From Scandinavium sp036409475 (lineage in GTDB: Bacteria > Pseudomonadota > Gammaproteobacteria > Enterobacterales > Enterobacteriaceae): a stretch of DNA of 64,000 nt. The notes under the pieces are model-generated. The model saw nothing but the letters and a program-made list of their open reading frames with translations, had not been told where the DNA came from and searched no databases. Of this stretch, positions 9,503 through 17,624 are shown piece by piece. The stretch covers positions 62,001 to 126,000 of the forward strand of contig NZ_JAYRCK010000006.1 of assembly GCF_036409475.1 (NCBI RefSeq). The letters are read 5' to 3'. Made by a program: the position numbers and the translations under genes. Each line of letters begins with the position of its first letter. The stretch's first letter is position 1.

Positions 9503-10630
9503 ATGTCATGCCCGGTCATTGAGCTGGCCCAACAGCTTATTCGCCGCCCTTCCCTGAGCCCCGACGATGCGGGCTGCCAGGCGCTGATGATTGAGCGCCT
9601 GCGCGCGATTGGATTTACCGTTGAAGCCATGGATTTTGGCGACACACAAAATTTCTGGGCATGGCGCGGCAAAGGGGAAACCCTCGCGTTCGCCGGGCAC
9701 ACCGACGTGGTGCCACCGGGCGATGCCGATCGCTGGATCACCCCTCCTTTCGAACCGACCATTCGTGACAGCATGCTGTTTGGTCGCGGCGCCGCGGATA
9801 TGAAAGGTTCACTGGCGGCGATGGTCGTTGCTGCCGAGCGCTTTGTTGCTCAGCACCCGAACCATAAAGGGCGTCTTGCGTTTCTGATAACGTCCGACGA
9901 AGAAGCCAGTGCCACGCACGGCACAGTGAAAGTCGTAGAAGCGCTGATGGCACGTAATGAACGTCTGGATTACTGCCTGGTCGGCGAACCGTCCAGTACT
10001 GAAGTGGTGGGCGATGTCGTGAAGAACGGTCGTCGTGGCTCAATGACCTGTAACCTGACCATTCACGGCGTGCAGGGCCATGTGGCCTATCCGCATCTGG
10101 CCGATAACCCGGTGCATCGCGCCGCGCCAATGCTTAACGAACTGGTAGGCATCGAGTGGGACAAAGGTAACGAGTTCTTCCCGCAGACCAGCATGCAGAT
10201 TGCCAATATCAAAGCGGGCACCGGCAGCAACAACGTTATCCCAGGCGATTTGTTTGTGCAGTTCAACTTCCGTTTCAGCACCGAGCTGACGGACCAAGCC
10301 ATCAAGCAGAAGGTTATCGCCCTGCTCGACAAACATGAGCTGCGCTACAGCGTGGACTGGTGGGTCTCCGGGCAGCCCTTCCTGACGGCACGCGGTAAAC
10401 TGGTGGATGCGGTGGTGAATGCCATTGAGCACTATAATGAAATTAAACCACAGTTGCTGACCACAGGCGGCACCTCAGATGGGCGTTTTATCGCGCAGAT
10501 GGGTGCACAGGTTGTGGAGCTGGGGCCGGTCAACGCCACCATTCATAAAATCAACGAATGCGTGAACGCCGCCGACCTGCAGCTTCTGGCCCGGATGTAT
10601 CAGCGGATTATGGAACAACTGGTCGCGTAA
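9503..10630 (+). CDS. dapE: Succinyl-diaminopimelate desuccinylase
   Basis: 375 residues, the E. coli length. Dinuclear zinc hydrolase of the M20 family that converts N-succinyl-L,L-diaminopimelate to L,L-DAP in lysine and peptidoglycan synthesis. Metal ligands and catalytic residues are visible: H66 and D68 in AGHTDVVPPGD, D99 in GAADMKG and E133-E134 in SDEEA. It lies in the yffB-dapE-ypfN unit, and ypfN starts 27 bases after its stop. Confidence 0.97.
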   Translation: MSCPVIELAQQLIRRPSLSPDDAGCQALMIERLRAIGFTVEAMDFGDTQNFWAWRGKGETLAFAGHTDVVPPGDADRWITPPFEPTIRDSMLFGRGAADMKGSLAAMVVAAERFVAQHPNHKGRLAFLITSDEEASATHGTVKVVEALMARNERLDYCLVGEPSSTEVVGDVVKNGRRGSMTCNLTIHGVQGHVAYPHLADNPVHRAAPMLNELVGIEWDKGNEFFPQTSMQIANIKAGTGSNNVIPGDLFVQFNFRFSTELTDQAIKQKVIALLDKHELRYSVDWWVSGQPFLTARGKLVDAVVNAIEHYNEIKPQLLTTGGTSDGRFIAQMGAQVVELGPVNATIHKINECVNAADLQLLARMYQRIMEQLVA

Positions 10631-10657
10631 GCGGCCTCATTTGAAGAGGTATCAGGC

Positions 10658-10852
10658 ATGGACTGGCTGGCAAAATATTGGTGGATCCTGGTGCTGGTGT
10701 TTTTGTTAGGCGTTATTCTTAACGTTATCAAAGATCTCAAGCGCGTCGACCCGAAGAAGTACATGGCAAACAAGCCAGACCTTCCCCCGCATCGCGATTT
10801 CAACGACAAGTGGGACGATGACGACGACTGGCCGAAAGATAAGAAGTCTTGA
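10658..10852 (+). CDS. ypfN: Small inner-membrane protein YpfN (UPF0370)
   Basis: 64 residues. One N-terminal membrane helix (about residues 4-23, LAKYWWILVLVFLLGVIL) is followed by a charged cytoplasmic tail rich in D and K, the UPF0370 pattern. GAGGTAT upstream is the ribosome-binding site. It ends the yffB-dapE operon; its mRNA end holds the first of four related repeats. Function unknown. Confidence 0.9.
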   Translation: MDWLAKYWWILVLVFLLGVILNVIKDLKRVDPKKYMANKPDLPPHRDFNDKWDDDDDWPKDKKS

Positions 10853-10858
10853 TCCTGC

Positions 10859-11052
10859 AACGCCCTGGCCTGATAGCCGGGGCGTTCAGTGTGCTGACAA
10901 AGAAGGAAAAAGCGTGGTTTTTCCTTCTTTGTGGTGAGCAGCCGAAAATCAATGAATTGATTTTCCTTATTGTTTGTTTCGCCACCCATGACAAAACTGT
11001 ATTCGTTAGAGGTTTGTCATCAGTCTCAACGCCCAGGCAAAGCCTGGGCGTT
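10859..11052 (+). repeat. Terminator-flanked repeat, copy 1
   Basis: A 141-bp core (10887-11027) lies between two hairpins, 10859-10886 and 11028-11052, which share AACGCCC...GGGCGTT ends but differ inside. The core has ends related to AGATTGCTGACAAA in inverted order, a 15-bp stem ACAAAGAAGGAAAAA / TTTTTCCTTCTTTGT at 10897-10932, and a second stem GAAAATCAAT / ATTGATTTTC. The same core recurs at 18.6, 35.3 and 62.7 kb. The hairpins act as the ypfN terminator, the right one being followed by TTTTG. Confidence 0.85.
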
Positions 11053-11114
11053 TTGTTTTCACCCTCGCCCGAAATTGGTTATTATCCGCCTCCACTCTTT
11101 TGCCGGGCGGCCTG

Positions 11115-11813
11115 ATGTCTACCCTTATCGATACTTTTATTGCCCCACCGTGTCACGACGACATTGGGATCCTCTGGCAGGACGACCATCTGGTGCTCAT
11201 CAACAAACCCAGCGGGCTGCTTAGCCTTTCAGGGAAAAACCCGCAAAATCTGGATTCAGTGCATTATCGGTTAGTCCAGCAATTCCCCGGTTGCACGCTG
11301 GTGCATCGCCTGGATTTCGGCACATCCGGCCTGATGGTGGTGGCTCGCAATAAAGCCATCAATGCTGCACTTTGCCAGCGGTTCAGCCAGCGTTGCGTGA
11401 CGAAAGAGTACAGCGCCCTGCTGTGCGGGCATCTGGAGGATGACGAAGGAATCATCGATGCGGCGATAGCCAAAGATCCGGCGCTGTTTCCGCTGATGTC
11501 GATTTGCGAAATTCACGGCAAGCCCGCGCGTTCCCACTATCGGGTCGTTGAGCGTTTTACACGTGAGGTGGAAGACGGGAAGTTGCTGCCGTTAACGCGA
11601 GTCCAGCTCACACCGGAAACCGGGCGCACGCATCAGCTGCGTATTCACTGCCAGCACTTAGGCCATCCCATTTTAGGTTGCGATTTGTACGGCGGGCTTG
11701 ATTTGCCGGGTACTGAGCAAGCACCACGGCTGATGCTGCACGCCAGCGCGTTGAACTTTGTTCATCCCATCACTGGCAAAAAGATCAATGCCAGAAACGC
11801 CAGCCCGTTCTGA
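11115..11813 (+). CDS. RluA-family pseudouridine synthase
   Basis: 232 residues from the ATG at 11115; an upstream in-frame TTG at 11100 is less likely. The catalytic aspartate is in HRLDFGTSGL, the RluA-family signature, followed by KEYSALLCGH and the uridine-pocket motif TGRTHQLRIHCQHLGHPILG. It resembles RluA in size and has no S4 domain. The RNA target cannot be told from sequence. RluA itself maps elsewhere in E. coli (near leuABCD), and K-12 has no gene at this spot, so this is a lineage-specific paralogue. It converges on yaiL. Confidence 0.85.
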   Translation: MSTLIDTFIAPPCHDDIGILWQDDHLVLINKPSGLLSLSGKNPQNLDSVHYRLVQQFPGCTLVHRLDFGTSGLMVVARNKAINAALCQRFSQRCVTKEYSALLCGHLEDDEGIIDAAIAKDPALFPLMSICEIHGKPARSHYRVVERFTREVEDGKLLPLTRVQLTPETGRTHQLRIHCQHLGHPILGCDLYGGLDLPGTEQAPRLMLHASALNFVHPITGKKINARNASPF

Positions 11814-11836
11814 ATGGCTGGCGTGTTGGCCGCGGT

Positions 11837-12376
11837 TTACCACATCAAATCGTCTGGCACTTTAAAGTCAGCATACGGATCGTCTTCGTCCTGCTCTTCC
11901 TGACTCAGGGCGCTATTGAGCACAATGCTGCTGGCATCTCGCTGCGCGATTTTATCCGCGACGCTTGCAGGAATGATGGCGTACTGAGCGTCGCTACTGC
12001 CTTCCACAAGCAGGCGTGCAATCGCCAGACGGCCATTAATAAGCTGAGTCTGGGTCGCTTTATCGACCACGATTTTTTTGATCAGCGTGCCGTCGGTAAA
12101 GTTGAAATCAATATTGCCTCTGGCGACAGTGATGCGGTTCATTTCAATCAGTTGCTTCACCTGAGCTTTGTATTCTTTCGCTAACGTCGCTTGCTTCTGC
12201 TGCTCGCTTAACTCTTTGTCACGCTCAAGCTGGGCTTTCTTATTCTCTTCCACCGCTTCACGCGCTTCACGCGCCTGAACACGGGATTTTTTGGCCGTGC
12301 GCTGAACCTTGGCGACTTTCTTGCTGGACACTAAGCCAGCTTTGAGCATCTGCTCTTGTAGGGTGAGTTTTGTCAT
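11837..12376 (-). CDS. yaiL: DUF2058 protein YaiL
   Basis: 179 residues, the length of E. coli YaiL and clearly similar along its whole length. The N-terminal half is a highly charged helical region (about residues 15-80, KK/RE/EQ rich, likely coiled coil). The C-terminal half ends in DEDDPYADFKVPDDLMW. The homologous ending suggests a binding tail. Function unknown; a nucleoprotein or ribosome association has been suggested for the family but is not shown here. In K-12 yaiL sits in another part of the chromosome (near frm), so its place here is a rearrangement or ancestral difference. Confidence 0.88.
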   Translation of the reverse strand: MTKLTLQEQMLKAGLVSSKKVAKVQRTAKKSRVQAREAREAVEENKKAQLERDKELSEQQKQATLAKEYKAQVKQLIEMNRITVARGNIDFNFTDGTLIKKIVVDKATQTQLINGRLAIARLLVEGSSDAQYAIIPASVADKIAQRDASSIVLNSALSQEEQDEDDPYADFKVPDDLMW

Positions 12377-12570
12377 TGTCGACTCTGAATCGTGTGGGTA
12401 ATGCGGAGATTATACCTGTAATCGTTAAGGCTGTACCAGGCAAGTGCGGGCAAATGCTATGCCTGCTGGTGCTGCACTTAGCTGGCCTACAGGCACTGTA
12501 TTTATTTGATTACCGTTTCCTTTAAATGAATCTCCATAGTTACCGGGCAATATTCAGAGTGCCATCATTC

Positions 12571-13008
12571 TCAGTGCTTCACCTGCTCACGAGCCCAGCG
12601 CGGCGCTTTCAGATCGCCCGCAAACATCCACATCAACTCGCACAACAGCCCTTTCAGCGCCTGCTCTGTTTGCGGCAGCTGAGACTGCTGACAAAGCACG
12701 TGGGTTAACGCCTGACAGTATTCACACAGCGCTTCAGCATCAGGTTCAAAGCACGCCTGAGTTTCGGGGAGCTTGTCGACAGTGAATCGCTCAATCAGGT
12801 GTTCAGGGATCGGGTCGTTAAGCGTCGGGCGCAAAAGTGCCAGACAAGATCCGATGCGCGCCAACAGCGCCATCTTGTAAACGCTCTCGTTGCATTCCAT
12901 CAGTGTGACGGCCAAACGATCGCAGCACTCCGCCAGATCGGTGAAATCGGTGGCGGCGTTAAAGGGAAGAGTTAACACATCGGTATGTTGGGGAAGGTAG
13001 GAAGTCAT
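12571..13008 (-). CDS. Satellite-phage-like hypothetical protein
   Basis: 145 residues from the ATG at 13008 (MTSYLPQHTDVLTLP); the frame stays open upstream to 13167, but that part overlaps a structured leader. It is rich in Cys and Leu, predicted all-helical, with no motif I recognise. The upstream leader, with repeated AGGCTAATCCC boxes, recalls the immunity regions of P4-like satellites and P1 C4, where a small gene follows an antisense-RNA-controlled leader. Function is not assigned. Confidence 0.55.
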   Translation of the reverse strand: MTSYLPQHTDVLTLPFNAATDFTDLAECCDRLAVTLMECNESVYKMALLARIGSCLALLRPTLNDPIPEHLIERFTVDKLPETQACFEPDAEALCEYCQALTHVLCQQSQLPQTEQALKGLLCELMWMFAGDLKAPRWAREQVKH

Positions 13009-13019
13009 AAAACACCCTG

Positions 13020-13235
13020 TGGTGAGAAAATTTATGATCGCCAGCGGAGAGGCTAATCCCACGGGTGGCGGAGCGAACAGGGTTAGCCTTACTGGTCTCA
13101 CCGATCCAGCGCGTCTTGCGACGCCCCTGCCCGACCCACCATTGAGGTGTGACCGTGCGGACGACACAAAAAGGCGCTAACGCGCCAGTGTGTCGTCGGT
13201 GAGTTTACTTCAGGAGGCTAATCCCGGCACCTGAT
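13020..13235 (-). ncRNA. Possible C4/CI-type antisense immunity leader
   Basis: On the reverse strand the box GGGATTAGCCT occurs twice (near 13213-13226 and 13050-13063), and between them lies AAGGCTAACCC, complementary to both with one bulge. A hairpin ending in T-rich sequence (GGCGCGTTAGCGCC then TTTTT, about 13171-13190) separates the boxes. Alternative pairing of one internal strand with an upstream or downstream box is the logic of P1 C4 and P4 CI RNAs. Assignment is by arrangement only. Confidence 0.4.
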
Positions 13236-13486
13236 TTGGCAGGCGCGGAGGAAGGATACGACCATAGACCTACTTAAACAATGGTTATTACTGGAAGGAA
13301 GATCCCATTGCGGGATGTAATTGCTTTTGGGTTATTACATTCTTTGGAACAATGGGTTACCAGCTACTCTGATGTACGTAGATGAAAATAAAAACCCTAT
13401 CAATGAGAGGTCTGAGAGGATATGTTACAACCTGCTATTTATGCCAGAATGATTCAAATTTAGCGATTAATGGAGACTTAGTGATA

Positions 13487-13714
13487 ATGGCGATTGTATT
13501 TATCCCGACACTTGTTGCATTGCTTGAAGCAAAAGAAAAGGAGAGTGGCCGTGAACTGACCCGGCATGAGGTTGAGTCAATACGAGATAATGCTACCGCT
13601 GTTGAATTACCGACAGAAATTTCCAGAGACATGACTAAAAGCCGAGGCTATCAAGATATTGATGCGGAGGATGTTTGGAATGAATGGTTAACTCTAAAAA
13701 TCAATAAATCATGA
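13487..13714 (+). CDS. Small hypothetical protein paired with an immunity gene
   Basis: 75 residues from the ATG at 13487 (MAIVFIPTLVALLEAKEK), which follows GGAG at 13472-13475. A longer frame from 13382 lacks a convincing start signal. Charged helical protein with no recognised catalytic motif. Its stop overlaps the next start by four bases (ATGA at 13711), so the two are translated together. Base composition is more AT-rich than the backbone, consistent with transfer. Function unknown; its partner suggests a toxin-immunity context. Confidence 0.6.
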   Translation: MAIVFIPTLVALLEAKEKESGRELTRHEVESIRDNATAVELPTEISRDMTKSRGYQDIDAEDVWNEWLTLKINKS

Positions 13715-14106
13715 AAAATATCGACGAGTTACGCGCAGAACTTCTAAAAATCGGTGAGCAAATTGGAGGTGGGATAAGGCCCAATTATTACTTCTTCATC
13801 CCTGACAGACCTGATGGTATGGCTACTCCATATCTGGAAATTCATGATAAAGAATATCATTTCATTGTCAATGAAAGAGGTATCGAAATAGCGCGTAAAG
13901 TGACTCTTAGTGATGATGAGATTCTTTATTGGTTTGTTGAGTGCGGAGTGGTTGGGTTAGCTTCAAAATTTGCAGCCATGAACAGCTCACCTGAAAAGGA
14001 ATTCAGAGATGTTTATTTTCGAAAACAATATAGTTTAATGCTTTCCATTAAACCTGAATGGGCGACAAGGAAGCGCAAAGAATTTTCAGAAATTCTTAGC
14101 GCTTAG
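13711..14106 (+). CDS. Imm63-like orphan immunity protein
   Basis: 131 residues. The segment DDEILYWFVECGVVGLASKF followed by a basic FRKQYSLML and an ending of the type PEWATRKRKEFSEILS matches the layout I recall for Imm63 immunity proteins, which neutralise polymorphic toxins delivered by Rhs, CDI or T6SS. No toxin gene is present nearby, so it would be an orphan. Translation is coupled to the preceding 75-residue gene. The family call rests on remembered pattern similarity and would need a profile search. Confidence 0.5.
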   Translation: MKNIDELRAELLKIGEQIGGGIRPNYYFFIPDRPDGMATPYLEIHDKEYHFIVNERGIEIARKVTLSDDEILYWFVECGVVGLASKFAAMNSSPEKEFRDVYFRKQYSLMLSIKPEWATRKRKEFSEILSA

Positions 14107-14344
14107 ATTCACAAATGCCATTAATTTTTTCGAGTCACCTATATCGGTAATTTGATTCTCATATCACGGCTTAGCCCACTTCGAAGTATGTAGCATTCGT
14201 TTGACACTTTGCGAAAAAGGCGTTCGCTAAAGGTCTTTTTTGAGCGAACAGCAGAAGCTGGCACTACTATGCCAACTAAAAAATGGCTACCAAAGCTATA
14301 GCGATTCAGGTCGGCTCAATACGAGCTACTGAGCCGGAATGAAC

Positions 14345-14638
14345 TCAGAACATAGTGTCCAGCAAATGAGCTTTCATAGTGGCTTCAAAGGGAATAATTT
14401 CAGTTTTCGCAATACCCAGGGTTTGGAATGGATCCTGGCTAAGGCGAGCTTTTAGAGATTCAATGTCGTCACATTTTGCAAGAATGACGCCACCATTACG
14501 AGGAATTCGCCTTCCTGAAGCAAGAAATACGCCATCTGAGTAACCTTTCTTCAGCCACTCAACATGTTCTGACATTTGAGAATCAACGTCCTCAATTGGT
14601 TTTATATAAGTTAAAACAACAATATAAATGATGCTCAT
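14345..14638 (-). CDS. YciI-like protein
   Basis: 97 residues with the YciI/dimeric alpha-beta barrel pattern: a beta strand start (IIYIVVLTYIKP), HVEWLKKGYSDGVFLASGRR, then GGVILAKCDDIESLKARLSQDPF. In this superfamily a His-Asp pair is thought to be functional; H25 precedes the EWL segment. Enzymatic role unknown. GC content is lower than in backbone genes and the gene lies in the accessory block before ypfH. A hairpin CGGCTCA / TGAGCCG follows at about 14311-14336. Confidence 0.75.
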   Translation of the reverse strand: MSIIYIVVLTYIKPIEDVDSQMSEHVEWLKKGYSDGVFLASGRRIPRNGGVILAKCDDIESLKARLSQDPFQTLGIAKTEIIPFEATMKAHLLDTMF

Positions 14639-14805
14639 TTTAAAATCCTTCTAAAAATCAAGCTTAAAGCCATCACCAGAAGAAGACAATCTGAAGTGAT
14701 GAAATGATTTTCCACCATAATAGGGAAATACCTATTTTTGTACATGAAGGAGACTTAATGGGGTGTGAGATAGTCCGCTTCTGGAACGAAAGCGCACAAA
14801 AAACA

Positions 14806-14832
14806 CAAAAAAACGCCCCAGCCAAAGCGTTT
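14806..14832 (-). terminator. Terminator downstream of ypfH
   Basis: On the reverse strand AACGC...GCGTT forms a stem followed by seven T, just after the ypfH stop. Confidence 0.75.
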
Positions 14833-14847
14833 GTCATTCAGAAAGCA

Positions 14848-15543
14848 TTACAGCAACTCAATAATATCGTCATCCTGAGGCTTGCTGCCGCTGAGCGCTT
14901 CGTCGAAATAGTGCTTTGGCACGGTGTAGCGCAAGTGGTCGAGGGCAAACTGCATGCTGCGGTCATCAATGGCGTGACCCAGGTCGTCTACGATATCCAG
15001 CGTGGCGTCGCCGCCGACTTCCAGCAAGGTTTCTTGCGCGCTTACCGCATGCGCTAAATCAATCACTCTGTCATCGCCGCCGTGGATCAGATGCACCGTC
15101 GTGCTGATGCTGGCTTTGGTCGGCAGCGTGGCAAAGCGACCGTTGAAAGCGATGATGCGCGAAGCCAGATCCGGTGCCGCTTTGGTGCTTTCCAGCGACA
15201 TTATCGAGCCCTGCGAAAAACCAATCAGCGCGGTAGCCAGTGGGCTTACGCCGCTCTCTTTCTGCCAGTAGCGGACTGTGTCGATAAACGCAGGCATCGC
15301 CGCATCGACACGCTGTTGACGATTTTCTTCCGTCACGCCCTGCACTGAAAACCACTGTCGGCCTGTTGGCCCGCACGGTTCAATGCCGCCGATGCTGACA
15401 ATCAAGGCTTGCGAAAACAGCGGCGCAAACCAGCTGCCAATCTGCCCCATCGCCACCGGGTTATCGCCCACGCCATGAAACAACAGCAGCAACTGTTGGG
15501 CTGGGGCTGAGGGACTCTGTACAACAAAATGGTCGTGTTTCAT
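14848..15543 (-). CDS. ypfH: Alpha/beta hydrolase YpfH (carboxylesterase type)
   Basis: 231 residues (E. coli YpfH 232). Cytoplasmic serine hydrolase of the phospholipase/carboxylesterase family. The nucleophile elbow is GFSQGS, the oxyanion region LLFHGVGDNP, and the catalytic Asp and His are in HGGDDRVIDL and DLGHAID. E. coli YpfH has esterase activity on short-chain substrates; the natural substrate is unknown. The ATG at 15543 follows GGAGAGAGCC; a longer frame from 15567 is rejected. Last gene of the ypfJ-tmcA-ypfH series. Confidence 0.92.
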   Translation of the reverse strand: MKHDHFVVQSPSAPAQQLLLLFHGVGDNPVAMGQIGSWFAPLFSQALIVSIGGIEPCGPTGRQWFSVQGVTEENRQQRVDAAMPAFIDTVRYWQKESGVSPLATALIGFSQGSIMSLESTKAAPDLASRIIAFNGRFATLPTKASISTTVHLIHGGDDRVIDLAHAVSAQETLLEVGGDATLDIVDDLGHAIDDRSMQFALDHLRYTVPKHYFDEALSGSKPQDDDIIELL

Positions 15544-15621
15544 GGCTCTCTCCTTAACGTGTTGCAAGGAAGTCTACGCCGCGTGGCGATAATGACCATG
15601 ACATTTAACTGAATGAGTTAG

Positions 15622-17616
15622 TTAAAAAAATTGCAGCTTTTTCACCTGTTCAGCAAGCTGTGAACAACGACTGGCATCCAGATGTGCCAGCGCACTCGCC
15701 GCTTCCTGACGCTGTAGAGCCAGCAGCGCTTTACGCCCGCTCACGTTGACTTCCTCTGACTGTTGTTGAAGCGCGCCTCGCAGCGCTGGCAGAGGCAGAA
15801 CAACGTTGTTCAGCAGTCGATTAAGACTCCCGAGCGCCGCCATCAGCGGGCGATGAGCAAACGCAAACCCTGCCAGCTCAAGCCAGTCGCTTTCATTAAG
15901 CATAGTCTCTGGCGGAATCTGTGTGTTCAGCGCCACATCTCGCCATTTATTGAGCCAGACAGCATCGCGCTCTAATCTTGCCTGCTCTGCTTCGACCAAC
16001 GCTTTTCCGGCTGGCGTTAAGGGATAAACCGCCATCGCGTTATAACACCCGCTGCTGGCTTCCCGATGAGTGCCTAATCGCACCAGGTGAAAGCCGCAAC
16101 GCAGCCAGAAACGCCACAGTTCGTCGGTGAACCCAAAACTGACGGAGAGATAATCGCAGTCGCGAAGCTGCGCCACGGCCCCGGCAATCATTTTCTGCCC
16201 CAGGCCCTGGCGTTGATGTTCGGGGTGAATGGCTATTCTGCTGATGCGTTTACTGCGTAGCGTCGCCGCCAGCGGAGAGCCGCCATGGGCCGCCAGTGAC
16301 TGCGCCACCAGATTGCCACGTGGGCGACGGAAACCAGCCCAGACAGCCTGACTGAGCGCAGGGCTAAGCCCGCCCTCCTCCACCAGCCAGAGCGCTCCGG
16401 CAAGATGTTCCTGATAGTGAGCGCGCCAGAAATGCTGACCGGGCGCGTCCATCATTCTTCGCAGATCCAACGGCGACGTGCGGTAATGCGCAGCAGAAAG
16501 CAGGCGGTACATAGCTTCTAATCGCTCGGGAGAGCTTTGCCACTCAGCCTGTTCTACGGGCTCAATGCTCAATTCTCCCTGCGTTGAAAACGCGGGCAGT
16601 TCGTCGTCAAACAACAAAGCCTGACTGACAAAACGTTCCAGCGGGCAGCCCGCAGCCCAGCGGATGGGTTGTTGCAAGGAGAAAGCGTTTAGCTGTGGGA
16701 AGCGAGCGCAGAACTTCAACAGGAAGCCTCGCCCGGTGCCTTCGTAGCCTTGCACTGTTGTCGTCAGCAGTATGCGAGAAAAACGGCTCACCAGTTTTTC
16801 CAGCAATGGGCCGGGAATGGCGGCCGCTTCATCCACTATCAGCCAGTCGGCTTGTTCGGTGGATTGTAACAACGCATCCGGAGCCATAAAGCGATAAGCT
16901 TCACCCGCAAAGGCGGCCAGTACGTCAGTGGCTGCTTTCGCGGGAGCGGTAACCATCGCAGTGCCGGGCAACGTACGAAGATGCATTCCCGCCAGCGCAG
17001 ATTTTCCTCGTCCGCGCTCCGCCGTCACGACCGCAACGCCGGGTTCTATTGTGGCAAGGGCCGCTAAAATCCTGGCCTGCTCTGCCTGAGGTTCACCGTT
17101 GGCTTCATGCCAGGCCGGGCGAGTTGACGCTTCCGGTAAGGTAAAAGGCTGATTCTGCCGCCAGACGGCCGCTTCAGCATCGCCCTTTAAAGTTCGACAA
17201 AAATGGTGGATGAAATGGGGGACAGGAATCGGATCTGCGCTGTCGCTCCAGCGGACGGAATCGCCGTCTGCCCTTTCCGACCAGCTGTCGATATCGGGAA
17301 TGAGCAAGACCAGCCAGCTTCCCGCTTTCAGCGCCCCGGCCAGAGCGGCAAAGGCGGCGACGTCAAATCCTTCGCGGGCATCAAAAAAGGCGTGAAGAAA
17401 TTCACGCCCGAGCAGAGTTTTTAGGGCTGAAGGTAAGCAGCAGGGTTCAGCGACAGCCTCCGGTCCAATCCAAATGCCGTCACCCGCCAGTTTCAGCCGC
17501 AGTTGCTGCGCCTGATGATAAACCCAGTCACCTTCGCCGCTCAGTACCAGCAGGCGGCGAATGCCTTGTTCCTTCATGCGCATCGCCCCGGCGGCGATGG
17601 CCTCCATATCACTCAT
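15622..17616 (-). CDS. tmcA: tRNA(Met) cytidine acetyltransferase
   Basis: 664 residues (E. coli 671). It makes N4-acetylcytidine at the wobble base (C34) of elongator tRNA-Met, using ATP and acetyl-CoA. The order is an N-terminal DUF1726 domain, a helicase-like ATPase with Walker A (RGRGKSALAG) and Walker B (VDEAAAIPGP), a GNAT domain (IAIHPEHQRQGLGQKMI) and a C-terminal tRNA-binding part. It begins eight bases after the ypfJ stop, so they are co-transcribed. Confidence 0.95.
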   Translation of the reverse strand: MSDMEAIAAGAMRMKEQGIRRLLVLSGEGDWVYHQAQQLRLKLAGDGIWIGPEAVAEPCCLPSALKTLLGREFLHAFFDAREGFDVAAFAALAGALKAGSWLVLLIPDIDSWSERADGDSVRWSDSADPIPVPHFIHHFCRTLKGDAEAAVWRQNQPFTLPEASTRPAWHEANGEPQAEQARILAALATIEPGVAVVTAERGRGKSALAGMHLRTLPGTAMVTAPAKAATDVLAAFAGEAYRFMAPDALLQSTEQADWLIVDEAAAIPGPLLEKLVSRFSRILLTTTVQGYEGTGRGFLLKFCARFPQLNAFSLQQPIRWAAGCPLERFVSQALLFDDELPAFSTQGELSIEPVEQAEWQSSPERLEAMYRLLSAAHYRTSPLDLRRMMDAPGQHFWRAHYQEHLAGALWLVEEGGLSPALSQAVWAGFRRPRGNLVAQSLAAHGGSPLAATLRSKRISRIAIHPEHQRQGLGQKMIAGAVAQLRDCDYLSVSFGFTDELWRFWLRCGFHLVRLGTHREASSGCYNAMAVYPLTPAGKALVEAEQARLERDAVWLNKWRDVALNTQIPPETMLNESDWLELAGFAFAHRPLMAALGSLNRLLNNVVLPLPALRGALQQQSEEVNVSGRKALLALQRQEAASALAHLDASRCSQLAEQVKKLQFF

Positions 17617-17624
17617 AAGTCACT

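Noticed and set aside
10859..11052. The terminator-flanked repeats as ERIC or REP/BIME elements
   Set aside because: Their core does not match the ERIC 127-bp sequence or the REP palindrome; REP units occur separately in the window.
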